64,000 bases of DNA from Prostheceraeus crozeri (Eukaryota; Platyhelminthes; Polycladida; Euryleptidae): positions 124,001 to 188,000 of the forward strand of contig CAJQUW010006148.1 in the NCBI GenBank assembly GCA_907163375.1. Reading direction: 5' to 3'. Below the pieces are notes generated by a model. That model did not search any database, was not told where the DNA came from, and worked only from the letters and a program-made list of their open reading frames with translations. Positions 12,433 through 22,609 of the stretch are shown here, piece after piece. The position numbers and the translations under genes are program-made. The number at the start of each line of letters is the position of its first letter. Within the stretch, counting starts at the first letter, position 1.

Positions 12433-12765
12433 TTACCTTCTGTCATTGTTTGAGATCTCGAGATTGGATTCCGCATTCCTACGCTGCAAAACTTTCTCCA
12501 AGAATTTCATCTTCTCGTAGAACCTCCACTTCGGCTGATGTCCACCTGCATCACCACTTCTCTTCTTGGCGTTTCTTCTTGATCTCACAAAGCCATCTCG
12601 TAGTGATCGCCATCGGGCTTTCACAGTTGATGGCTCTACACCAAGACTTTGGCCAATGACGTTCCAAGAATTATTGGATTTTACCAAGTCCTTATAGTCA
12701 GGTAGGCTCATATCCCAAAGATGGTCACAATCCCGAACATATTCAATCAATTGGTCGTCGTTCAT
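12433..12765 (-). CDS. MADF/Myb-like DNA-binding protein of the Harbinger element
   Basis: An intact 110-codon minus-strand frame from ATG at 12765. LIEYVRDCDHLWDMSLPDYK (residues 5-24) and then WNVIGQSLGVEPSTVKARWR followed by LRDGF form the three-helix MADF/Myb-SANT-like fold. The tail KWRFYEKMKFLEKVL is basic and amphipathic. In this transposon group the second protein brings the transposase to the ends and to the nucleus. It lies tail to tail with the transposase, 320 bases away, the usual layout. A longer open frame extends upstream but lacks an ATG. Confidence 0.85.
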   Translation of the reverse strand: MNDDQLIEYVRDCDHLWDMSLPDYKDLVKSNNSWNVIGQSLGVEPSTVKARWRSLRDGFVRSRRNAKKRSGDAGGHQPKWRFYEKMKFLEKVLQRRNAESNLEISNNDRR

Positions 12766-13092
12766 TGTTGTTGTCGTACTGTAGAAAGAATCTTGCAATG
12801 ATTCCTACACGACATGGCGTACAGCTATATTTCATCTTGACTGTCACTCAACCAGCAATAGTGTCCAGTGACGAATTCATTCTATTACGCATATGTTGTT
12901 GATACAAATTGATCATTGTGCTGTGAAACATAGAAATAGAACTTTTACAGCACGCTGTACAGCAAATAATTTGTCGGCAGACAGCAGTTTTATGCTGTTG
13001 ACAGCAGATGATGTTGCAACAAATTGACCATTATGTTGCACAGCAAAAATGTACAGCATTTGCAGCTTTGCTGTACAGCACATAATTTACCG

Positions 13093-13116
13093 AACAGCAA
13101 AAGTATAAATGAACCT
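13093..13116 (-). repeat. Harbinger right terminal inverted repeat
   Basis: The reverse complement reads AGGTTCATTTATACTTTTGC and is followed on the plus strand by TAA (13117-13119). Confidence 0.85.
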
Positions 13117-13119
13117 TAA

Positions 13120-13915
13120 GTAGTGGTCATCGATATCTTTTTACCATTATTGACAGATCAACTCGTTGGCCAGAAGCAGTACCCCTGGTAGAAGCAACTT
13201 CAGCTTCTTGTTCATATGCCCTTTTGGATAATTGGATCTCCCGATTCGGAGTTCCAAGTGATATCACATCCGATAGAGGCTCGACATTTGTTTCCGACTT
13301 ATGGAAAAATTTGGCATCTGTTATGGGTTCAAGAGTTCACTATACTACAGCTTGTAAAAAAGCAATGGTATGATAGAGCGTTTTCATAGATCATTGAAGC
13401 AGTCATTAACAGCCCGTTGTTCAACTTCTGATTGGTTTCATCAATTACCATGGACACTTCTTGGTCTACGAACTACCCCAAAAGTCGATATCGGATCATC
13501 TCCCGCAGAAATGGTGTTTGGCGAGGCCATTGTCGTTCCAGGGGAGTTTTTTCCTGATGATTCAAACTCCGAATCTTTGGAATTACTTCGAGCTCGAAAT
13601 GCTGCTGCTCAATTTCGACCAATTTCTCCTCGATCCAACCCGAGAGGTATTCAAATTCCCACCGAAATAAAGACATGTGAATTCGTATTTACACGAGATG
13701 ATTCATACCGCCCACCACTTGCACCTCCTTATAAAGGCCCATTCAAGGTAATTCAACGTTCAGACAAAGCTTATAAAATTCAATTGAATTCAGGTCGTGA
13801 GGACTGGGTATCAATCGATCGTCTCAAACCGGCGTACATTGACTCAGACATTTCCTCGCCGCGTTCAAGTTTCGTACGACCTCTTCGTTCTCCTAATTTT
13901 CTTATGTCTTGAAAT
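13120..13915 (+). pseudogene. Integrase core and C-terminal part of the Ty3-type element
   Basis: This is the downstream portion of pol beyond the Harbinger insertion. It shows DRSTRWPEAVP and SDRGSTFVS of the catalytic core, IERFHRSLK around the catalytic glutamate region, and a C-terminal YKGPFKVIQR...DRLKPAY module of the GPF/Y type. The family and position confirm that both sides of the inserted transposon belong to one retroelement. Confidence 0.75.
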
Positions 13916-13945
13916 ATGTATAACCTTTGTCTTGGGGGAGAGTAT

Positions 13946-14163
13946 TGTAGTGATATCACTGTCTATGTTTTGCTATGTTACGTCACTGTCTATGTTAACA
14001 GTTACTAGATGTCTAGGTGATTTGTAATATCATTGATATGGCCCCTCTGCAAATGTAGATATTAGATGTCAATGTAAAATTTGAATCTTTGTAAAGCATT
14101 CACAACTATTACAAATCTCACAATATCAAGTTGTCTGATTTTGCCTCTTCGCTGTCCGCTACA
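13946..14163 (+). repeat. 3' LTR of the Ty3-type element
   Basis: The sequence starts TGTAG and ends CTACA (5-bp inverted ends with TG...CA) and follows a purine tract CTTGGGGGAGAG (13931-13942) that fits a polypurine tract. Length is about 218 bp. No matching upstream copy was seen in the window, so the boundaries rest on end structure and position only. Confidence 0.6.
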
Positions 14164-15780
14164 ACGTATCTTCCTATATTTCTGTAGAATAAGTGGTGAC
14201 TACCAAGATACCTGTTTGTGCAGTAAGCCCGACATGCAAGGTGTTCTTGACACTTCTTCATGTGTCTTTTTGTCTTCTGAATGACTTCTTCATTAATAAC
14301 AACTGATTTAAATTGATCATTAAGTGCCTGCAATCGTAATAGAGATTTCTGCTGCTGGTAATTTTGCTTTCATTATAGGCAGTCATCATACGTGCATAAT
14401 TTACCTGATAGATATAGTATACCATCTTATTATGTGTTAAGCCATTATTACTAGCACGTGAGTGAAATAGGCCTAAATAATGAATATCAATAAAACTTAT
14501 GAATCAATTTATTGAATATCGGTCAAGTATGTATTTAATACTTCCATCATATTAAGTTTCAATCATAAAATGACACTAAGTCATTCTAATGAGCAAAATA
14601 TAATTTAACTGACGGAAAATAACTGCCCGTCTTGGTTAAATAATTAAGTAATTTCGTATTATATCGGAAATTTATCAAAGCATTTAGTTATCTGAGAGTT
14701 TTATAGATGGAACATACACATGAATACAAGCTTTATTGAAGCGACATTTCTCAATACTTTAAGACTCGGAGATGTTGACAGACAGACAGCTACTATTTAA
14801 CAGAACATCACGTGCAGCAGAGGTGCAGGTGCTGGTGCGATTTATTGCTGATGCTTATGGATTAGTCTGTCTGCCAACTCTAGTTGAAGCTAATGTGTTG
14901 CTATGTAAGATTTGCGGCTTATGGCTTATTGCTTTATGATATTCTTCCACCCCCTTTATGCGTTGCTGATTGGAGAAAGTTCATCAGAAAATCACAATTG
15001 CTTAATTTCCCTCTCCGAAAAAGAGAGGCGAATGAAATCCTCAAGAAGGTTTAAGAAGAACTAATGACTAGAAGCCACAGTCCAAGCCAAGGGTGTCCAA
15101 CCATTTGAAGCAGGAGTGCAACAGAAAGAAAGGTCGAAAACCATCGGCCGCAGCTCAGAATTTATTTAAAAATGCAATCAGTGTACTGCTTTTGCCCACT
15201 TAGAGAAGAAATAACATGATTATCCGCAGAGCCCAGTGAGCGCTGATTAAATAACAGGGTAGAGGGAAACGAGGAAAAACCAAGGAAACGGCTTTGAAGT
15301 TGAATTCATGTGGATGAGAAGGGCCGCACGCTACTGTAAGTGACGAAGCATCTGAACAAAAGGACCGCATTAGTCCAAGCAGAGATACAAGGTGAAATAA
15401 ACTGGGAAGGGGAAACGGTCTGCTTTTCCGCAGGGAAAAATTGTAGCCAAACCTAGAAAATCCGCCAAGAAATAGAGATGGTAGAAATGCACATAGTGCA
15501 AGACCGGTTTCAATGGTCTAGAGCTCAAATAAGTTCGAAATTTCAAAACACTCAGGTCTAATAGTTCTTGTTTAATATTTGAAATGATGAGATACGGAAA
15601 CTGGAAACGATTTCTTCTCTTCTGCAGACATTGTAAAATATATGCTTCATATTAGGTTTATTTGATTTCTAAGTATACATACATATTTCATCCAAAAGTT
15701 CATGTTTCTTTCGGGTCCTATAAAAGCAGCTTAAATTTGAAAAAGTGGTCCGTGAACTGTTAATAAAGTAAAAGCAGGAA
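14164..15780. other. No recognisable gene
   Basis: AT-rich up to about 15 kb, then a purine-rich stretch (about 15000-15500) with no frame or structure I can identify. A 71-codon minus frame at 14118-14333 overlaps the LTR and looks accidental. Confidence 0.4.
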
Positions 15781-15783
15781 ACC

Positions 15784-15866
15784 CGGCATTGTAAACGTTG
15801 AGACGGCATTGTAGCACAAAACGGCATTGTAACACAAACCGTAAACGGCATTGTAGCACAAACTGT
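15784..15866. repeat. Short tandem repeat around GGCATTGTAGCACAAA
   Basis: Four copies of a GGCATTGTA(A/G)CACAAAC-like core occur, starting at about 15785, 15804, 15823 and 15851, with unequal spacing (19-28 bp). A small decayed minisatellite. Confidence 0.7.
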
Positions 15867-16689
15867 GGCGTTGATCTAACACCGTTAAACAAAGTTCAAT
15901 ACAGTGGCCGTTTTGCTTGTCCTTTGTGACGTTCCTGCTGAACTATCAGAAGAAATGAAACTTATAAAAAAACGTTAGTCAATGCTTTTAAAAACAAAAA
16001 CAAAAGACTACTTGGAAGGAAACTTGTGAAATATGATTATCAAGTTCAGTCAGGCCAATTTCTTGTTTGCTTTGAGCCTCAAAAGCGCCGAATAAATGTT
16101 AGAAGTACCGAACATATGACATCTTCGTCTTTCTAAATCCCTTGCACGCTTACCGATCATTTGTTTTTATAATTCTTGACAGTTGTTTCAAAAGCTTCCG
16201 ACTTAACTAGTTTCAGTGCGATTCAAAACTCGAGAATGATAGCAGGATATATATCTCATTCAAATATGACTGAATTTTAGTACGTTAATGATAACCTGAT
16301 CCATAGGGAAATTTAATCACAATAATAAACAGTCGATAGTATCGCCGAATGCCGGATGGAAAAGTTTTACTTTGATTTATCGAGGAATTGAAATAAGAGC
16401 ATTCTTGCCGATAAAGTTTGAGAGATACGGCAACAGCAAAAATGCCGGAGTTCTCCATACATTGCTATTGAAAAATCAACATTGATGGTGTCAATTACAA
16501 GAGTACTTCAATGACTCAAGTTGCAGTCTCAGCCTGATTCGAAAATAATTTTTATCTGCAACAGCTAGATTTTAGCCTTTTTCTTGCATTGCAGTCAGAT
16601 GCGGAAAGCATTGCGAGCTTGTCCAATATTTAGTTCATGACACATTTATAAATTAGTCTGCACATGCAATATTGCTGCAACAAGTGATC

Positions 16690-16762
16690 ACATGGCTCAA
16701 TGGTGAATGACGTAGTTTGACGATCCGAGGGTACGGAGTGCGAATCTAACCGCAACCCAAAG
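16690..16762 (+). repeat. tRNA-like SINE head
   Basis: TGGCTCAATGG (16693-16703) fits an A box and AGTGCGAATCT (16737-16747) matches 8 of 11 B-box positions, 44 bases apart as in a tRNA. The text between resembles the D-stem to T-stem region of a leucine- or serine-like tRNA but does not fold well by eye. Likely a decayed SINE or tRNA pseudogene. Confidence 0.4.
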
Positions 16763-17009
16763 AGAAAATGTTGTACAGTTTAGGATGATGTAGTCCCATG
16801 TAAAATCTGCGTCGGCATGACAGGTCATTTGAAAGTACCATGGTTATTAAATAAAAGCTTTCAACTTATCAATCACTATCGATTTCTCTATCGCAAACTT
16901 TGATCGAATTGCAAGAGCGTTATGCATTCTGATGATGCAAGTAACTCTAATTTGGGAGTAAGAGGAGTAACTTTGCATTTGAAGGATGTAAGATAGAAAA
17001 GATAGTTAT

Positions 17010-17165
17010 CTGCGTCCAATTGAATTACCATGTGTTTTTCTTTGACCTTGTCTGACTAGAAGAGGAACTAACGAGAACTCAGCAGACGCTCAGATTCGTA
17101 ATAGGTATAGGGGTACTTTTCTGTGACATTATCATTTTCGGCCTCCTTCCGTGCAGCAGAGTGGA
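17010..17165 (+). repeat. Dispersed repeat family 'TTTTCGGCCTC', copy a
   Basis: Shares with 20765-21045 (-) and 21160-21420 (+) the blocks CATGTGTTTTTCTTTGA, CTGACTAGAAGAGGA, GAGAACTCAGCAGACGC and CATTTTCGGCCTCCTTCC. No coding capacity, tRNA box or tail was seen, so the class is unknown. Confidence 0.6.
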
Positions 17166-17250
17166 AACCGGTCGCCGGCCGGCCACGGCCGCAAACTTTG
17201 AAGACCGACCGGCCGGCAGCTCAGTTTTAGTAACGTCGGCCGGCCGTTTA
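17165..17250. other. GGCCGGCC-rich patch
   Basis: Within 80 bp there are three blocks of (G/C)CCGGCCGG (near 17174, 17208 and 17237) spaced about 30 bp apart, in a genome segment that is otherwise about two-thirds A+T. It sits directly at the 3' edge of repeat copy a. The function is unknown; a decayed minisatellite is the simplest reading. Confidence 0.6.
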
Positions 17251-17259
17251 ATTTAATCA

Positions 17260-20200
17260 GACCCATGTCAACCGTTGCCGACATCCAGTCTAGAATAAAT
17301 TACTTAGTCAATCATCAGAACATTAAGAGCATGCAAATGTAACATAATTTGAGAGTATCTACGTGTATGCTTTGTGATATAAAAATTGCGAACTGCTATT
17401 TAAACAGTCAAAAAAAATGATTTCCGGCAACTTACTGTATACATGTACTTCAAACCCTACTTTATCTCAAATAAAGTTTCCAGAATATTATATTCTAGCC
17501 TATTTGAATTTTGGAAGCATTGTGTATTCCTCAACCTATCTTTGGTAAAATTATTCCTATATTTTGAATGAATAATTCATTAATTTCACTACATGGGATA
17601 GTTTACATGCCACCTGGAGCTTAGAGATCCAATTAGTAAAGGATTTCAATGTGACCAAGGCCTACTACCCGAACATTTGACAGCGGATCGTGGATAATTG
17701 TTTGATAACTGCACGCGATAAAGTATGATTGACGTAGGTACAACAACACTCCCGCTCGGTCTTGGAACACTCACTGAAATGAAAATTTGATGACAAGTTT
17801 GGTGACCTCAATGTTCCAGACTCTCATGCGTCAGCTCGCGATCATCAAGGTAAACTCAAAAGATTTGAATCTAAACTGTAGTGGAGAGAGTTCTAGATTG
17901 ACGGTATAAATCACTATATAGAATTCCCTCACAAGTGAAGAGTAAAAGTAAACTTCACTTCAGTGATTCACTTTAAATCAAGTTGGCACGGCACGTCTCT
18001 GACAAAATATTTAACAACATCAGCACAGTCAGTGATCAAATTGTTCATCTCGGAACTTTTATCACTAGAAAAACTTTTATTTCATCGCAACTTAGAATTT
18101 GTTGACCGCTTATTAAAGCTTTCTTGCGGAGACTGGATATTATTATCATTGAAGTAGAATGAACCTCCGTTTTAGCAGCATAGTTGATTGTAATGATAGA
18201 GGGAGAGCCAAATCTGCAGTAAATGATATTAATTATTATATTTATATTTTTTCTATAATCACCCAATATTTCGGCTGTCTCAGCCAGCTTCAGGGGAGCA
18301 AAAAATTACTTTGGCTAAATCTTGGACTTACTTGTCATTTTCTTTTCTCTAATTCTTTTTTTTAAGCTTATACGTAGATTATTGTCGCGGTATTTGTTTA
18401 CAAGTAAGTTACCGAAAAAAGCAAAATTCATGAACAGAAACAAAAAATACCATTGCTCTCAATGAATCTAGATATTTTAATAGATTTTTGATTCACCGAA
18501 ATATACAAACCTAAATTTTTACAACCTAAATTATTCACCTAAAAAACCTCGAATGACAAAAATTTCACCTAAGATGTCGGTGTCTACTTTTTAATCACGC
18601 TACCCTCGGAAAAAGAGGAAAATAAATTCGTTAAGAAGCCACAGTTTAGATCCTCAAATCAATTTAGATGTTGGCAGAGAAGTATAGATGCAAGCTGTCT
18701 GAAGATAGTCTCCTAGTAGCCACAAGATTCGATGTCTGTATAGTATTGTATCTCCAGCTTAAATCTTAGTAGAGATGAAAGGCGGAAGAAGAAAAAGTCG
18801 GTTGATAAATATCAACGATACAATTATGGTCTGTTTTCCGTGCATCAAGTTTTCCGCCGGGAAGACGAAATGATGGGAGAGATCGTAGTACAATACCCGT
18901 ATCGGAAGCAGAGGAGTTGTGAATCCTACAGCAGAGACCGCGACAGAAAATTTCTAAATGTTGCACTTCTTGTCAAATATCTCACTTATGTGAATCAGCA
19001 TTTAATCGCTAAATAATTTAACTTTTAATATCATCAAAAATTGGAGTGATTTTACTCAATACGATCATGTTTTATCAACGTATACACAGACTTGAATAGG
19101 CAGTCTGATAAGAATCATGACTGCAAATCTTTTTACATGCAGCACATCATCTACCTAATTTTGTGAGAAGTTCTGTATAGCTGCATTATAATGTCGTCAC
19201 AAGTTGCAATCTTTTCGGATAATCGCAATGCCTGTTAAAAATATTTGCACACGGAAATTAACGATATTTCATACTAACGTTAGCATTGCAATATCTGTGA
19301 CTGTTTTATTTGTTTACCCAACATTAACGACAATCTTGTTAACTTGTCATTATAAAAATTCACATCATTATATGATGCGTACAAGTAGAATTGTCATTCC
19401 CTCAACTTTGTTAAATATTTAAACATCAGCATCATTTAACCCTTGTTTTTCGCCCACCCCTGGCGAAATTTTTCAATGTCTTTCAAACCAAGAAGCTAGG
19501 CCACCAGATTTTTAAGATTTATAATAGCTTCCTTTCTTCGCATTATGCAACTTTTGACTGAAGGAAAATATATTTGGTACCTATAATTTTGGCGTGAGAG
19601 CTATTCTAAAACCTGAATGTTTGGAATATATTGACTGATTTCGGTAAATATTCTTGATGAAATATGTTCAGATTACATAAAGGATTCTTCCTAACAGTAT
19701 AAAGTTATTCACTAATACAAAGCTTTTGAACTCGAAATAATTATCTGCTTATCATGCATGCATGTTTGAAATTTGAAATTCAAATTTCAAGCTTGATTTT
19801 TGATTTTTGTATTTTTCAGCTCTGTATCTAATCAGCAATTATTGTACATTTTCAGAATCATGTTGCTTTTAACTTCAGTGTGTCGATAAAGTTAATCGAA
19901 TTGGACTGTTTCTTCACCTGCAGAAACTTAATAGTAAAATGTGCGATTTTAGTGTCATTTGAGTTTAACTAAAAGTTTCAAATATTTGCCCTTTGACCTC
20001 ATCTCATACAATGATGTAATCTCATAACGACTAATAATCATCATTTTATTAACCAACTTGATCAGATATTTCGATTAGTGTGTGGTTCATTAGTTTTTCT
20101 TGTCATTTTTAATTTCAAATAGTGATCTAATTGAAATTTGTTGAAAATTAGCGTTTTTTATCTTTGACTTTCACCGCAGTTCAGGGATGACCTTAAAAAT

Positions 20201-20750
20201 AAATGTAAATAAAAGTAATTCTGTTTTTCTGAATCCCCATTCAATGCCCATTCGATTGATGTGTAGTTTGGCAAAATTGATGTAATAGTTTGGGAGATCA
20301 GCATGGGGCGAATTCTCCCCCATTGGGGCGCGTTAGCTAACTTCAAGCTAAACGAGTACAAAAATGTGGCCAACTGAGCAGGACAGAAAAAATCAGACAT
20401 TTGTTACCAACAAGATAGTGGACATCATTTTCATTTACGGCCGCATTTTTGTCATCTTTCAGTGATCCCATTCTGGCCACAGTTATCCCCTCTTTAGCTA
20501 TCAGGTCTGACCATGTCAGCGTGCATTTGTGCCCTCTCAACAAGCAGGCGTGTTCATTTAGGGACCCCTTCGTCCCCCCAGTATAAATTATTCTTCCCTA
20601 ATTTCGATAATTGCCTGAAATTCTATGTAACAAGAAAATTAGATTCATACATTTGTGTTATAAACTGATCGACAATTTGTACATTACTTTTAAAAGTGGA
20701 GACTATTTCACTGCGTAATAGCAAATATAAATGTCAATCGTATTTTATGT
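17260..20750. other. No recognisable gene
   Basis: AT-rich sequence with short frames only (longest about 80 codons). No element ends, RNA genes or promoters that I can support. Confidence 0.4.
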
Positions 20751-20764
20751 GAATTTTTTTGTAT

Positions 20765-21045
20765 GGTGATATAGTCCGACAGTTTCTTCAGGGAACGAGG
20801 CCGAAAATGGGATTTTCAGATAGTGATGCACAGTCTTTGGCTGCTATGAAGCTGAGCGTCTGCCGAGTTCTAGTTAGCTCCTCTTCTTGTCAGACAGGAT
20901 CAAAGAAAAATTGCATGTTAATCCGATGGAACGCAGGTTGCCGTTTTGGTTAAAACGAAAATTTCTATGTTTTCTATTTGTTAAGTGAAGAGTAAGTACT
21001 AAGTCTAGAACTATAATTTTTGACATGGAATGTCTTCAGGTAATT
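20765..21045 (-). repeat. Dispersed repeat family 'TTTTCGGCCTC', copy b
   Basis: The minus strand matches copy c over about 280 bp at roughly three-quarters identity by eye. Shared blocks include GAAAACATAGAA, AACAAGAAGAGGAG, GAACTCGG-AGACGC and CATTTTCGGCCTC. Copies b and c face each other across about 115 bp, so together they form a large imperfect foldback. Confidence 0.65.
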
Positions 21046-21159
21046 TATTATCATGTTCTGGAACATTTTGTATATGAAGCTGAAAACATTCAGATTTGGC
21101 AGGCCTCCTAATGTCGGCAGAAACAAGCATGATAGTACCACATGCACATTGTAGGAAAT

Positions 21160-21420
21160 GACTTCAAAACATTCCATATAAAAATTATGATAGAGCTAAG
21201 CTTTTTCTCCCAGCAAGAGAAAACATAGAACATTTTATTTTAATCAAAAACCTCTATCTTCCATTGGACTAACATGTGTTTTTTGATCGCATCTAACAAG
21301 AAGAGGAGTCAGGTAGAACTCGGGAGACGCGCAAGTTGTATGCATAGGGTATATATCATACTCTGAAAGTCTCATTTTCGGCCTCACTCCCTGCAGAAAC
21401 TCGTTCTGGCTGCCGAACTA
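21160..21420 (+). repeat. Dispersed repeat family 'TTTTCGGCCTC', copy c
   Basis: The best preserved end reads GAAAGTCTCATTTTCGGCCT then CACTCCCTGCAGAAACTCGT. The same words recur in copy d (47168-47222, minus) and partly in copy e (56636-56676). A LINE tail on the minus strand begins about 10 bp beyond, so this may once have been its 3' untranslated region. Confidence 0.65.
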
Positions 21421-21429
21421 ACGGTAATT

Positions 21430-22135
21430 TCTTCAAAACAAAAAGCGCATTGCATGAAATCAAAAAAAATCCTGAAAAACAGGCTGGCAAGCACTCATCA
21501 CTGACTCCGGAGGTCTCAGGCCATGCAGACCTTTTGCCACGGCACCGATTCTCCTCCATTCGTCTAAATTCTGCGCCACAATCATCCAGTCGTCTCGGCC
21601 ACTGATTTGATTGGTGCCGTGCCACGCTACATCGCTCCATTACTTCCAGGACCTGCAGATCGGCCTTTTCCACTGCGTTTCCTCCAGAATACATCTTTGA
21701 TGGCTTCCCCATCCTCCCTTCTGACGGCCTGTCCAGTCCAGCGTTGTCTCACACACGGAGTCAATGGTTGTGTTTTCTCCGCCATTGATAGTCCTCTGAT
21801 TGGAAATCAAGCCGCACATTCTCCGTTATACAAATCGCTCTCAAAGGCCTCCAATTTCGTTTAAACCTTTGATTTACTGTTCAGTCCTCACACGCGTACA
21901 TGACCATGGGGCGAATTACTCTGGTGTATCCGTCCACTTTTGCATTGCGTGACAGTCATCGACTTCTGCAGCAACTCTCCAACTTCCATTTCGTTATTCC
22001 GAATCAATGTCGATCCACAAATACTTAAAATTGTTGACTTGTTGAAGCTGCACTTCTCCACTAGTGTAGGTATCAACAACAAGGTCTTCATTCCTGCTTT
22101 CATGAGCTTTGTCTTCCTTTCATTCATCGTATGAG
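21430..22135 (-). pseudogene. LINE ORF2 C-terminal remnant
   Basis: In broken minus-strand frames the sequence reads MNERKTKLMKAG (about 22127-22090), KVDGYTRVIRPMVMYACED (about 21950-21895), DWTGRPSEGRMGKPSKM (about 21735-21690) and WPRRLDDCGAEFRRMEENR (about 21600-21545). NEKKTK(V/L)M and the YxxxIRPxxxYxCE motif are hallmarks of the thumb and post-RT region of RTE/BovB-like and related LINEs. At least three frameshifts or stops. The RT palm is absent. Confidence 0.6.
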
Positions 22136-22182
22136 ACCATATATAATGTTTTTATGAAGCTTACTAAGATTAACTAATTTGT

Positions 22183-22606
22183 CATAAATATATTTATGTT
22201 TCATGAGGCCTTTCGCCCGACTCTTGTCAAGTGAAGCTTAGGGAAGAGATAAAGTTAGTGTACAATGATGAAGGATAGGAGCCAAGAAGAGCAGTAACAC
22301 GACACGTGATCGCCCGCTTTTCATTTGCAGCTGACAGACCAAAGTTGTAATTCTTCAACCTCATCATGACGTCACACCATCCATTCTTCTATCCTATCCG
22401 GGAGCTGTGTTCACCTTCGATCTTCGTCCAGCATTGTGCTTTCAAAAATCAACAGTGACTGTCACATTGCAGTGGATTTGACTTTAATTCACTTTCTCTT
22501 TCTTTTGTCTGTATATAAGAACTTTGTACACTAACTATATTTCTTCCCGAAGTTTCACTTGACAAGAGTCGGGCGAAAGGCCTCATGAAACATCAATAAA
22601 TTTATG
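22183..22606. mobile_element. Foldback MITE with about 85-bp terminal inverted repeats
   Basis: 22183-22266 and 22528-22606 are inverted copies: both read TTTCATGAGGCCTTTCGCCC, then GACTCTTGTCAAGTGAA, then GTTAGTGTACAA, with few mismatches. The core of about 260 bp is non-coding and includes a TGACGTCA word (22367-22374). No transposase. The outermost 16 bases (CATAAAT.TATT.ATG) are themselves partly palindromic, so the exact ends and target duplication are unclear. Confidence 0.8.
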
Positions 22607-22609
22607 CCG

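Larger units (their letters stand above)
10787..13116 (+). mobile_element. PIF/Harbinger DNA transposon, nearly complete
   Basis: The element is bounded by 22-bp terminal inverted repeats, AGCTTCGTTTATACTTATGC at the left and AGGTTCATTTATACTTTTGC (reverse complement) at the right, with three to four mismatches. Direct TAA copies flank it (10784-10786 and 13117-13119), the 3-bp TWA-type duplication of Harbinger. It carries both genes of an autonomous element: a DDE transposase (+) and a MADF/Myb-like protein (-), convergently arranged. Subterminal zones (10803-10905 and 12945-13085) are packed with GCTGTACAGC-type palindromes. It sits inside the integrase region of a Ty3-type element and is therefore younger. 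One frameshift in the transposase is the only obvious lesion. Confidence 0.9.
7770..14163 (+). mobile_element. Ty3/gypsy-type LTR retrotransposon fossil, split by a Harbinger insertion
   Basis: Parts in order: a gag-like region (about 7780-8590) with a C-terminal CYYH...C...C knuckle like that of the CsRn1/Kabuki branch; aspartic protease with DTGA (about 8730); reverse transcriptase (about 9060-9880) with YVDD; RNase H (about 9970-10330) with TDAS and DRELLA; the HHCC zinc domain of integrase (about 10560-10690); integrase core and C-terminal part (about 13120-13910); and a purine-rich tract just before the 3' LTR. The integrase region is interrupted by a DNA transposon at 10787-13116. Only one LTR was recognised, so age cannot be dated from LTR divergence. 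The element is broken, with roughly four to six breaks besides the insertion. CsRn1-like placement is inferred from the gag and zinc knuckle style. Confidence 0.85.

Noticed and set aside
14118-14333. 71-codon minus-strand frame over the LTR end
   Set aside because: Overlaps LTR sequence and has no recognisable motif.
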